A stretch of DNA of 64,000 nucleotides from a virus: positions 1-64,000 of IMG/VR virus record IMGVR_UViG_3300010938_000004; one strand, given 5' to 3'. Every line of letters begins with the position of its first letter. Within the stretch, counting starts at the first letter, position 1. The translations under genes were made by a program, and so were the position numbers. The notes below the pieces were generated by a model, which had not been told where the DNA came from, made no database searches, and was given only the letters and a program-made list of their open reading frames with translations. Shown in pieces: positions 47,716-57,118 of this stretch.

Positions 47716-48647
47716 GTTACAACGAGTACGGAGATGCGATTAGCTACATGCTCGCGCCGGTTGCTGACCAGGCAAGTCAGCGCATGTTCGCGGATCACTC
47801 GATCGCCGTGGGTCAAGTGACCGCTGTCTACGCAGTGGACGACAAAGACAACTACAACTCGAATGACAAGCTTAAGCAGGTTCGGTACGACGTAGAAGTA
47901 TTGGGCCCCAACGGCGAAAGCGAACTCATCCCGCGCTGCGTGGCGATGGGCCCTGCGTGGGCCGGCGGTGCCAATGATTCACTGGAATTCACCTATGAAG
48001 ACCCGGCCCCGGGCAACCAGCCCAATAGATCTCTACGCAAGGGCCATTACGTAGTGGTCGCCTTCCTAGCCGGGAAGCGCGAAAGTGGCGTGATCCTGGG
48101 CTCTCTCGGCCACAGATCCTCGGTCGCGGCCAGGCGACGCCCCAAGAAAGCCGACGGCGCTGTGCTCGTAGGAGAGCTTCGCGGACTCTCCTTCTCGGTG
48201 AACAAAGACGGTGAGTTGAAGGTCACTTTCAATGGGCCGCGCGATGCTTCGGGCAATACCACCTCGGACAAGGGCCCGACCAGCGTGACCTTGGACAAGA
48301 CAGGCAGTGTGGTGGTCGAGACTAATAATCAGCAGAAGATCGTCATAGACCGCGATGCACAAGAGGTAACTGTGACTTGTGGTCCGACATCATGCGTCAT
48401 GAAGGGGAAGAGTGACCTCATTCAGGTCAAGGCAGACAGGGTAGAAGTAGGTGACGCCAATCTGGAGCCAATGGTGACTGGGTACAAGTGGAAGAAAATA
48501 ATGGAGGATCTCATCGACGAGATCATGCGGATCATCCACCCTACTGGCGTAGGTCCGTCAGGGGTGCCGTATAATAACCCCAAGTTCCTCGCCTTACGGA
48601 AGCGCCTCAAGGAGGCGCTCTCCGACCACCATTGGGTAGAGAAGTAA
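47712..48647 (+). CDS. Baseplate spike protein (OB-fold plus beta-helix)
   Basis: The 311-residue protein overlaps the hub gene by four bases. Residues 30-130 are an OB-like domain (SIAVGQVTAVYAVDDKDN, later HYVVVAFLAGKRESGVILGS), as in gpV and gp5. About 150-240 holds short repeated strands (VTLDKTGSVVVETNNQQKIV, then IDRDAQEVTVTC) that would build a beta-helical needle. A helical end (KKIMEDLIDEIMRIIHP) follows. It should puncture the outer envelope when the sheath contracts. Confidence 0.75.
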   Translation: MSYNEYGDAISYMLAPVADQASQRMFADHSIAVGQVTAVYAVDDKDNYNSNDKLKQVRYDVEVLGPNGESELIPRCVAMGPAWAGGANDSLEFTYEDPAPGNQPNRSLRKGHYVVVAFLAGKRESGVILGSLGHRSSVAARRRPKKADGAVLVGELRGLSFSVNKDGELKVTFNGPRDASGNTTSDKGPTSVTLDKTGSVVVETNNQQKIVIDRDAQEVTVTCGPTSCVMKGKSDLIQVKADRVEVGDANLEPMVTGYKWKKIMEDLIDEIMRIIHPTGVGPSGVPYNNPKFLALRKRLKEALSDHHWVEK

Positions 48648-48651
48648 GAGC

Positions 48652-51216
48652 ATGGCCAGACCTATAAACCTGGGAGTGGACACGAGTCTTGAAGCGTTCT
48701 CCAAGACCACACTCCCGTTTGATCCATCGAGCCTGAACAAGGTAGACGATGCGGTCCCTTTCCAGCTGCCAGGAGACTCCGATAAGACCCTCACTTTCAT
48801 CAGGGCCGAGAACTGGAACAAACTGTTCCACTACTCCTTTATTGTCTACGAAGTAGACGAGTCCGGCGCCATGGGTGCCGCGCCCCTGGCTACGATGCGA
48901 TGGACCTCGAACCGGGTACAGCTGAACATACCGCCGCGGGCGATCCGCATCACTACGCCCTTTGCCATGTCGGTCGTCCCCACCACGAGAGGTGTAGTAG
49001 AGTACGCCTCAGGCACGGCCATCAAGCAGATCACAATCAGCGGCACAACTGGAGTCTTCCCTGCACGTCGCACCTCAGCCAACGCAGCCTCTACGATTGG
49101 TGATAAGATTCTCAACACCGCCAACATCATTGCTCCAGCTGCCGCATCCGCGGTGCGTTCCTTCTTCGAGCAGGCCAAAGCCGTCAAACAGACGATCCTA
49201 GGTTCAGCCGAACGACCCGAGTACCCCGAATTTGAAGACGACCTGGTAAACACGGGCCACTACCAGTTCGCACAGCTGTATCAGTTCCTGGTATCCTACT
49301 CGGAGCACAAGGCCAAGAATCCGAATCTGCGCCTGGTGTTCGAGTGTCCCAAGGACAACGTCGGCTACGTGGTTACGCCCATCTCGTTCTCAGACGAGAA
49401 ATCGGCTGACTCGCCACTCGCGCGCAACTACTCCATCTCGATGGTCGCCTGGGACCAAGTAGATCTGACGGAAGCGCAAGTAGAGGAAGTAAAACGAGAA
49501 CAGTATTCGCCGCGCAACCAGAGCCTGGTGCGCAGCATGGTTGACTCGCTTCAGCAGTTTCGCTCCCTCATCATGCAGAAAGATAACGTGGTTCGGTCAT
49601 TCGGAACTGACGTCAACGCACTGCTTCAGGTGTACAACCAGAGCGTTCTGGCTCTGAAAGAGTTGGGCGGCGTCTCGAAAGACCTAAACGACTTCACTAC
49701 CACGCTCCGTCCAAGCGTCAAGACACTAGCTACCTCTCCAGTGGCGGCTGCTGCGATTGATGCGCTGCAGGCGGCGGCAAGCGGTGGCTCTGTGAATGCG
49801 AAACGCGCACTGGCGACGGGACTGGCAGACCAGAGGGACAACCTCCTCTCGCTGGTGCGAAGTCAACAATCAGCACAGCGCGGGGTGACCCCGCGGGGTG
49901 AGTCTGTCACCTCGGATTCGGCCGGCAAACAAGCCCCCTCACTGCTCCAGGCTTCTCAGAGTGCGGTTGAACTGGCCCTCACCGATCCCGAGGTCGGAGA
50001 GCGCATCGATCTAGACGCCCTAGATGTGGACCCCGGGGTCAGACAGTTGATGGATAAGGACCTGGAAAATTCGCGACAGCTAAGTCAGGCCGACGTGCGT
50101 GCGCTTGTGGTGAGGCTCACGCTCCTATCTGACCAGCTGGCCTACGCCACCGGCAGTATGCCGGATGAATACATAAAAGCTTACAGCCTAAGAGAAGCGA
50201 GCCCACACGAGGAGACCCGACAACTGACGCCGGACGACATCCTGCTGCAGGCCTCCACCTTCGAGGCGATCGCAGCCCTGAATGGGACACTGGCCTCCGG
50301 GCAGTTCTTCGGGAACAAGCAGTTAAGTCCCTTCCCCGAAGCCAGTGTAACAAGTCAGGAGTTCATCCCGGCTCCGCCCTCAGCCTACGTGGTGGGGATG
50401 GACCGCGGCGCTTCCATAGAAGACATGGCGCGCCGGTACCTTGGCTCGGCCTTGAGGGCGAAGGAAATTATCCTTCTCAATAACCTCAGGGCTCCGTTTG
50501 TGGATGAGGCGGGGCAAACTCGTTCGATCTACGCCGCCACGGGCCGCAGGTTCGTGGTCGAGAGTGACGAGGATCTTGAGGTGGGGCAGTACGTCACGAT
50601 CTTGGCTAGTGGCTTGCCCTCGTCGCGACGGCGCATCCTGTCGATCGAGGAGGTGTCAGACAGCTCCTATCTCGTCGTGGTGGATGGCAGCGAGAACCTG
50701 TCTACCTTCACGCCAGCAACTAACCCTTCGATCTCGTTCAGGAAGCCTGGAACAGTTGGGTCAGGAGACACAATCCTCATCCCCTCCAGTGAGCCCACCG
50801 ACCAACCAGACTTTCGAGAGACCTCCTATTACCGCAGGGTGGCGATGGCCGAGCGCATCTTCGGGGTAGACGTCAAGCTCACGCCCGAAAACGACCTCAT
50901 GTACGACCAGTTCGGCAACTTCACCCTCTGCTCGGGCTATGACAATGCCCTTCAGGCTTTGCGGGGTATCATAGAGACAGAGCGCGGGGAGCTTGAGCTT
51001 CATCCAGGGTATGGCGTCCCTTTCAAGGTGGGCATCAGGCGCAGTGACCTAGTGTCAGCGCAGCTTAGGGAGCGCATTAAGGCTCAGATCCTGGCGGACC
51101 GCAGATTCTCAGGGGTAGACGTGGACGTAGAGGTGGGACCAAATTATGTGAACGTGAAGGTTCAAGCTCAAGGTGCCGGAAACACTGGGCTTATACCGGT
51201 AGTGTTCAGGTTCTGA
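48652..51216 (+). CDS. Baseplate protein fusing LysM-like and gp25-like domains
   Basis: The 854-residue protein has a strand-rich first third (FIRAENWNKLFHYSFIVYEV), a helical middle (SLVRSMVDSLQQFRSLIMQK), then a LysM-like region (YVVGMDRGASIEDMARRYLG, ending DTILIPSSEP) about 580-720. The last 130 residues (FGVDVKLTPENDLMYDQFGN, GIIETERGELELHPGYGVPF) are the gp25/DUF2634 wedge domain. T4 makes gp53 and gp25 separately, and here they appear fused. It links hub and wedges. Confidence 0.75.
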   Translation: MARPINLGVDTSLEAFSKTTLPFDPSSLNKVDDAVPFQLPGDSDKTLTFIRAENWNKLFHYSFIVYEVDESGAMGAAPLATMRWTSNRVQLNIPPRAIRITTPFAMSVVPTTRGVVEYASGTAIKQITISGTTGVFPARRTSANAASTIGDKILNTANIIAPAAASAVRSFFEQAKAVKQTILGSAERPEYPEFEDDLVNTGHYQFAQLYQFLVSYSEHKAKNPNLRLVFECPKDNVGYVVTPISFSDEKSADSPLARNYSISMVAWDQVDLTEAQVEEVKREQYSPRNQSLVRSMVDSLQQFRSLIMQKDNVVRSFGTDVNALLQVYNQSVLALKELGGVSKDLNDFTTTLRPSVKTLATSPVAAAAIDALQAAASGGSVNAKRALATGLADQRDNLLSLVRSQQSAQRGVTPRGESVTSDSAGKQAPSLLQASQSAVELALTDPEVGERIDLDALDVDPGVRQLMDKDLENSRQLSQADVRALVVRLTLLSDQLAYATGSMPDEYIKAYSLREASPHEETRQLTPDDILLQASTFEAIAALNGTLASGQFFGNKQLSPFPEASVTSQEFIPAPPSAYVVGMDRGASIEDMARRYLGSALRAKEIILLNNLRAPFVDEAGQTRSIYAATGRRFVVESDEDLEVGQYVTILASGLPSSRRRILSIEEVSDSSYLVVVDGSENLSTFTPATNPSISFRKPGTVGSGDTILIPSSEPTDQPDFRETSYYRRVAMAERIFGVDVKLTPENDLMYDQFGNFTLCSGYDNALQALRGIIETERGELELHPGYGVPFKVGIRRSDLVSAQLRERIKAQILADRRFSGVDVDVEVGPNYVNVKVQAQGAGNTGLIPVVFRF

Positions 51217-51232
51217 GGGTAACAGCTACCCT
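51216..51232 (+). other. Hairpin between baseplate genes
   Basis: AGGGTA-ACAGC-TACCCT lies right at the stop of the gp25-like gene. The ribosome binding site CAGAGG for ATG 51256 comes next. There is no U-run. Confidence 0.5.
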
Positions 51233-51255
51233 TTACCAGAGGTGCTTTCGATTTT

Positions 51256-54200
51256 ATGGCCGCCATCACTCTCAAGACCATCCAGCAGCTCATACGCGAC
51301 AAAATCGCCAAGATAGAAGCGGATACCGACGTCAACGACTTACACGCTGGCGCATCGCTGCTCACCGTCATTGAGGCGGCGTCGATGAGCGATCTTGCAA
51401 TCGAAGCCAAGATCTTGCGTGTGATGATCTTGAACAACCTGGACAAGGTCACTGGCGCTGACCTCACCAGGCTTGCGCGGGACCTTGGAGTGCGACCAGA
51501 TCGCTATGGCGCAGAGCCGGCCAAGGTATCTCTGACGCTATCAGACAGCTCCTTCTCCAAGGTGTCGTCTACGATTTACGCAGGTTCTGCTGCCCCGCTT
51601 GCCGGCGCAACGTCGATGCGCATCCTGTCAGGAACCGGTTTTGCCTCCTCAGGGACCGTGCACGTAGGCCGAGGTCTGGCATCCTACGAGTCAGTCGCAT
51701 ACAGCGCTATCGTTAACTCTGGCGCCGGGTATTGGACTTTGACCCTTTCGGCTCCGCTCACCAAAGACCACCTTCAGGGAGAAGAGGTGGTTATGGCGCA
51801 GGGAGGGGACCGAACCGTCTCCTCTACCGACACCGTGCGTGCGCCGTCCACTGGCGGCTCTCCGGTAGTGAACTTCATCCTGGACGACACCTACACGCTG
51901 CTCGACGGTGAACAGTCTCTGACCAATGTGCGGGCGACTGCATCGCTGCCCGGGGCGTCTGGTTTGGTGTCTGTAGGTAGGGTGGTTGAGTTCGCGTCTC
52001 TACCGTGGCCCACGGCCGTGGTTACTAACCCCGAGCCCTCCGCGGGCGGGCGAGACGAGGAGAGCGATGAAGACCTTCGCGAGCGCGTGAGAGACAGATT
52101 CCACACTCTCGCCCGTGGTACTGGAACTTCTATCGAGCGCGCCCTGATAGGGCTGACCGACCCTACTTCTAGCAAGCGGATCATCTCGGTATTCATCAGG
52201 AAGCCAACAACGCCTGGCGAGTATTCCGTAGCGTACATAGACGATGGGACCGGGTTCGAGCCTGAATTCTCAGGAGTGGGCATAGAGAGTGTAGTTACCA
52301 AGGCTGCTGGTACCGAGGAAGACTTTCAGCTCCAGCAAGACGACATCACCAAGGCTCAGCTGGTGTCAGTCGAAAGCGAACCATTCGACCTGTCAGGCGG
52401 AGAAGTGTTCTCCTTTGAGGTCGACGCCGAGAACGAGCTGGTCACTGTAGATGATGCCGACATCGAGGTTCTAGGCCGAGTCACGGCTCAAGAGCTAGCG
52501 GAGACCATTAACCGCTCCTCCACTCTGGTGGAGGCGAGATCTAAGGGCGGGAAGCTGTACGTAACTCCCCTCAAGGACGATCCGGGCTACCTTCGGTGCT
52601 TGGTTCCCTCCACCGGGACCAATGCTAACGATGCGGTGAAGTTCCCCTCAAACAAAATCTACACCCTCAACCTGTACCGCAACGATGACAGGTTGTACCA
52701 AAACGGGCAGGCGGCCTCCATCTACTCGAAGCCCCAAAACCAATGGAGTGGGCTTGCGTCGACCATGTACGGCAAATTCAAGATCGACGGCATCGTAGGC
52801 CCCGAGGTGACGATCGCAGACGCCGACTTCGCGCTCTACAGCAGTTCGACGACGTTGGTCGGTGCGAGCCCCAGCGACTGGGCCAAAGTGCTCAATGCGA
52901 AATTCATCGGGGTGACGGCCAAGGCAGGCGATGACTCGCGCGTCAGGCTCACGTCAAATAAGGGCAAAGACTCTCAGGCGGCGATAGAGGTGCTCTCTAC
53001 TTCTGGCAGCCCGAGTCTGGCTGGGACTATCTTTGAGGCAGGAAGCGCAGCCTCTGGGCGCACATCTGACTTCAAGGTCAACAGACTTACCGGGCTTGGA
53101 AGGCTGTCTGAAAAATTGACATCTGGCGACTCTCTCGCCTCCGGGACTGACATGACGCGAGGCTTTCTTGAAAGCACGGCGTCTGCGACCTACGACCTGT
53201 CCCTGGTAAGCGGAGCCGCGTCACAGTTGGTGCTGGTGCCGGATGATGTGTCTACAATCCGTACGATTGCTCAGTCTGGTAACTTGACCTTCTCGGCCCC
53301 TGGCGGCAACCTTCAGCGGATCGTGTCCAACGTATCCGGACATTTCTCAGGCCTACAGGCAGGGGACTGGGTATACCTGTTTGGGTGGGCTCAGGTGGGG
53401 CTCTACAAGGTATATCGTGTATTTACGACCTCTCTCACCAACGACTCGGTGGAGCTATTCGACCCTAACCCACAGACAGCGGCGTCGAGCGCATGGACTG
53501 CCGACCGCGTGATGGCGGGGTTCAAGACCGTGGGCAGGCCACAGTTGGTCACTCTCCCTTCTGGCAGCGCGGTCACGCGAGCTGCCGTGGTGGCTTCAAT
53601 CAACTCTCAGGTAGAGAGCATGCTCGCCGCAGAAACGGACGCTGGCAAGATCCGGATCTACTCTCTCAGGTATGCGGAAGGAAAAGGCCTTACCCTGGCT
53701 GCGGTCGGCGGGACGGCTCGTGTAGCGTTGGGCTTTACCATTTCGTCAGAGGAGAATGACTCGCCGCACACCGCAGCTCTTGAGTCTGGAGACTTACTGG
53801 GCTATCCGCTGGGCAAGATCAGTGTGACTTCTGCCGACATTTCGGCTCCATACGACACACTAGTCGACTCAGGCGCGCCCTTCACTGCGCAACACGCGAA
53901 TCGGCCTGAAGTGCCGTATTACGGTTCCTCGCAGGCCGCGGTGCGGGTGCCGGAGAATCGCAACTCCACCTCATCCCTCACGCTTCGCGGAGACGCCCCA
54001 GCGCAGTGGGTGGGTTTCGGAACTGAGACCAGGCTATTTTCGCCTCTGGGCTTGATGTTGGGCGAACAGGACACGCTGCTGCTTAGGCTTGACGATGACT
54101 CCACCAAGAAGAACTTCAACGTGCCCTTTTATCAAGATGCCGTGGTCTCCTCGTCCTACGTGGCGACCACTACACAGATGGATCTTGAGGATTCGGCCGG

Positions 54201-57117
54201 CAACAAACTTGCCTCCTCGTCCAGATGGTCTGGTTTCCGATGGGAAGACTTCCGCCTCCTCATGCAGGCTCGGGCAACTCTGACGGCTACCGGCGCCAAT
54301 AACGACGTCGCCCTGAAAGCTCGCCTGTACGGCAGAATCGGGGAGAAAATCCAGGCTGGCTATTACTACCCGTCCGTGGCCGACACCTCGTTGGCTGTCG
54401 CTCACTCTCTCGATTCGGGGAATAGTATCGTGTCTATCGCCATCACCCTTGGCTCCGGCGTGTCCAGGAATATCGGCACGGCCGCGGCGCAAAAGGTGTG
54501 GGTAGATTTCTCTGGTTCGGGCCCCGGCACTTGGAAGTTCCAGTTTTCAGACCCAGTAGACCTGACGTCGGTGGCTGTTGGCGATATCATTTCCGCGGCG
54601 AGCGGTACCGAGTTTGCGGCCAATAACCGTAAGCCGATGAAGATTGCCACCAAGTCTAATCTCAGGGATGTGTCTAAGAGCTTTCAGCACTTGCAAGAGG
54701 ACAAGGTGGCCACGATCGCAACCGGCACCAGCCTAACCTTCACCGACGGCGCAGTAACCCAGTCGATGCAGGTCGGAGACAAGATCCGCATCATGGGTTT
54801 CAAAAAGCAGATCACCGCGGTGGGGACTAACACCATCACTACCGGCACCGGTCAGCAGTTTGCGGCCGGCGGTGGCGTAATCTTCATCAACAGCAATCCC
54901 TACACATACACTTCGTACACGACCGGTACTGGCGTCTTCGCTGGCGTAAGCCCGGACCCTGCAATCTCAGGCGTGCTCGTCGGCGACTTCGCTGAACAGT
55001 ACTTGTCGTCGCCGGTCGAGCGCACGGTCGCGGGTGACATTGGGGCCAGCACTGCGACCTTGAATAGTTCCTACACGAACGACACTGGCTACATCATTCA
55101 GCTCATCCACAAGGCCGTCACGGCCAGCGCTGCTCCGTCCTTCACGGTGGCAGTAAACGACATCATCCAGGTGGCCGGCCAGTTTCTCAGAGTCAGTGCA
55201 GTGGTCTCTACGACTGTCTACAATGTTGACAGCGAATTCACTTTCTCTGGACTTAACTCTGGCGTGGTGTCCCGTATCTACGTGACAGCAACCAAGTACT
55301 CTACCGGAAGCACCGAAGCGGTGGCGTTGGCTAGCGGAACCTCGGTCGACATCTTCCCCCTCAATAGTGACACCGCATCTTCAGTTATCGCCGCGATAAA
55401 CAACTCGGCAGGGGTAGGCTTGCTACTCACAGCGAGCAATGCTTCAGGCAGTAGCGGAGCCGGCACCATCCTCTCGTCCACCGAGGACGAGCTTGGGAGC
55501 GGAACGGCTTACCAGTCACTGCTTGGTGGCGAATCCTACGTACGCAGTAAAAGCGGGTCGAGCCCTGAGTTCACCTTGAAAGAAGCGCTTGGTACGGCGC
55601 CGATCGCTGGCGACTTGGTGAAATTGGTGCCTGCTACTCCCAAGAACGCAGAATCTCTGCTGTCCTCAAAGAATTTTAGCGGGCTACCGATCGTCGCCTC
55701 CACCAAGGTAGTCGGTGCAGGTCGCAAGGTGCAGATCAGCACGGCCGCGATTGGCGGTGCGGGCCAGGTCTACTGTTTGGGGGGCCGCGCAAACGGCGAC
55801 TCGACTCTTCCGGTATACAACAACCCGCGCGCTTTATCTGCCTCGCGTGGAGAACTTGAACTTGATGCATCGGCGCTCACAATGTTGGCGATCGACCAGA
55901 AAGTAAAGATCTCGCAGACAGCGCCGGTCAGAAAATCCTGGCCGTCTACGGCGCCCACTGGCAGCGATACGGTGACCATCTCTAATCCGTCTGGCTCTAC
56001 GGCCAGGCTGACCTTGGGTACCGCTGTACTGGTGTCGAACTACGCCTTTACGCACTCAGGCTCCGTGGTGTGGCTCGTGCGTCGCTTGTCTTCGGGCCTC
56101 ACGCGCTTTCAGGTGCTGTCTGGGACCTCCTCAATTCCGGCCGGACTACTTGAGAATGACTGGGTGTTGGTGGGTAATGGAACGGCCTATGCTGGCAGTA
56201 CTCCAGCCAGCGCCTTCTCGGCCGGCAACCGTGGCTGGTTCCAGGTGAGAAACACCGACAACTCGACCTACTTCGATGTGGAGCTTGAGGAAAGCGTAGA
56301 AGAAATTATCACCACGGCCTCCGCTCCGTTCTTATTCACTTCGTACCACTCAGCTCGGCCGGGTGACAAAATCGTGATCGGGAAAGAAGTGCCGGTTTCC
56401 GATAAGAACCGCGGCACGTTTGTTATCACGAACGTGAACTCCACTACCTCCGTGGATTACGTGAACCCCTCGCTGGTGGTGGAAGGGCCCATCGTCCTGA
56501 CGACCGCGGGAGCCGCAGCATTAGGCGTGAACGATCAGGGGTACTCTTCGTACCGTCAGGTGGTGGCGCTTGCGCCTAAACCCGAGGACCCGCTCAATCG
56601 AGTCTTGGTAACAGTCTCCCCAGGCTACGACCTATCGCTGCACGGTGAACAGTACGGCTCGCGCCTCACCATGAAGGGCAAGCTTGGGTTCTCCACCACG
56701 CCGGTGAACGGGACGAATGGTTACGAATACTGGACTGGCTTGAAACGTTTGGCCCAACGCGTGGTCAGCGGTTATGCCCCTGACTCAGCCCAGTTTGAGG
56801 GTTACAGCGCAGAGGGAGTGTTCGTAGAAGTGAGAGAGCCTCAAACGCAGCGCGTTAGACTGTCGTTCCAAGTCAAAACCAAGGAAGGGGTGTCCCTTTC
56901 AACGGTGTCAGACGACTTAAAAAGCCGCGTCATCTCCTACGTCCAGTCCTTGGGGCTGGGCGACGACGTGGTGTTAGGAGAAGTTATCCGAGCTGCCCAA
57001 GAGACTCCCGGAGTCGAGGCTGTCGTTCTCCTGTCCCCCTCACCTACTGGTGAGCGGGTCACGGTGGGTGACCGAGCTAAGGCTGTCATACGTGCGAGCG
57101 ACATCACGTTGAGCTAA
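51256..57117 (+). CDS. Very long baseplate J-like protein
   Basis: The 1953-residue protein begins like baseplate wedge J/gp6 proteins (ITLKTIQQLIRDKIAKIEAD, ALSDLAIEAKIL-type helix, then GADLTRLARDLGVRPDRYGA; later GGRDEESDEDLRERVRDRFH). It ends with the matching C-terminal domain (QVKTKEGVSLSTVSDDLKSR, then LGEVIRAAQETPGVEAVVLL). Usual J proteins have 350-650 residues. About 1400 residues of Ser/Thr/Gly-rich strand modules are inserted between. These could decorate the baseplate or bind host surface. A possible peptidase or glycan-binding module was looked for and not seen. Confidence 0.75.
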   Translation: MAAITLKTIQQLIRDKIAKIEADTDVNDLHAGASLLTVIEAASMSDLAIEAKILRVMILNNLDKVTGADLTRLARDLGVRPDRYGAEPAKVSLTLSDSSFSKVSSTIYAGSAAPLAGATSMRILSGTGFASSGTVHVGRGLASYESVAYSAIVNSGAGYWTLTLSAPLTKDHLQGEEVVMAQGGDRTVSSTDTVRAPSTGGSPVVNFILDDTYTLLDGEQSLTNVRATASLPGASGLVSVGRVVEFASLPWPTAVVTNPEPSAGGRDEESDEDLRERVRDRFHTLARGTGTSIERALIGLTDPTSSKRIISVFIRKPTTPGEYSVAYIDDGTGFEPEFSGVGIESVVTKAAGTEEDFQLQQDDITKAQLVSVESEPFDLSGGEVFSFEVDAENELVTVDDADIEVLGRVTAQELAETINRSSTLVEARSKGGKLYVTPLKDDPGYLRCLVPSTGTNANDAVKFPSNKIYTLNLYRNDDRLYQNGQAASIYSKPQNQWSGLASTMYGKFKIDGIVGPEVTIADADFALYSSSTTLVGASPSDWAKVLNAKFIGVTAKAGDDSRVRLTSNKGKDSQAAIEVLSTSGSPSLAGTIFEAGSAASGRTSDFKVNRLTGLGRLSEKLTSGDSLASGTDMTRGFLESTASATYDLSLVSGAASQLVLVPDDVSTIRTIAQSGNLTFSAPGGNLQRIVSNVSGHFSGLQAGDWVYLFGWAQVGLYKVYRVFTTSLTNDSVELFDPNPQTAASSAWTADRVMAGFKTVGRPQLVTLPSGSAVTRAAVVASINSQVESMLAAETDAGKIRIYSLRYAEGKGLTLAAVGGTARVALGFTISSEENDSPHTAALESGDLLGYPLGKISVTSADISAPYDTLVDSGAPFTAQHANRPEVPYYGSSQAAVRVPENRNSTSSLTLRGDAPAQWVGFGTETRLFSPLGLMLGEQDTLLLRLDDDSTKKNFNVPFYQDAVVSSSYVATTTQMDLEDSAGNKLASSSRWSGFRWEDFRLLMQARATLTATGANNDVALKARLYGRIGEKIQAGYYYPSVADTSLAVAHSLDSGNSIVSIAITLGSGVSRNIGTAAAQKVWVDFSGSGPGTWKFQFSDPVDLTSVAVGDIISAASGTEFAANNRKPMKIATKSNLRDVSKSFQHLQEDKVATIATGTSLTFTDGAVTQSMQVGDKIRIMGFKKQITAVGTNTITTGTGQQFAAGGGVIFINSNPYTYTSYTTGTGVFAGVSPDPAISGVLVGDFAEQYLSSPVERTVAGDIGASTATLNSSYTNDTGYIIQLIHKAVTASAAPSFTVAVNDIIQVAGQFLRVSAVVSTTVYNVDSEFTFSGLNSGVVSRIYVTATKYSTGSTEAVALASGTSVDIFPLNSDTASSVIAAINNSAGVGLLLTASNASGSSGAGTILSSTEDELGSGTAYQSLLGGESYVRSKSGSSPEFTLKEALGTAPIAGDLVKLVPATPKNAESLLSSKNFSGLPIVASTKVVGAGRKVQISTAAIGGAGQVYCLGGRANGDSTLPVYNNPRALSASRGELELDASALTMLAIDQKVKISQTAPVRKSWPSTAPTGSDTVTISNPSGSTARLTLGTAVLVSNYAFTHSGSVVWLVRRLSSGLTRFQVLSGTSSIPAGLLENDWVLVGNGTAYAGSTPASAFSAGNRGWFQVRNTDNSTYFDVELEESVEEIITTASAPFLFTSYHSARPGDKIVIGKEVPVSDKNRGTFVITNVNSTTSVDYVNPSLVVEGPIVLTTAGAAALGVNDQGYSSYRQVVALAPKPEDPLNRVLVTVSPGYDLSLHGEQYGSRLTMKGKLGFSTTPVNGTNGYEYWTGLKRLAQRVVSGYAPDSAQFEGYSAEGVFVEVREPQTQRVRLSFQVKTKEGVSLSTVSDDLKSRVISYVQSLGLGDDVVLGEVIRAAQETPGVEAVVLLSPSPTGERVTVGDRAKAVIRASDITLS

Positions 57118-57118
57118 G

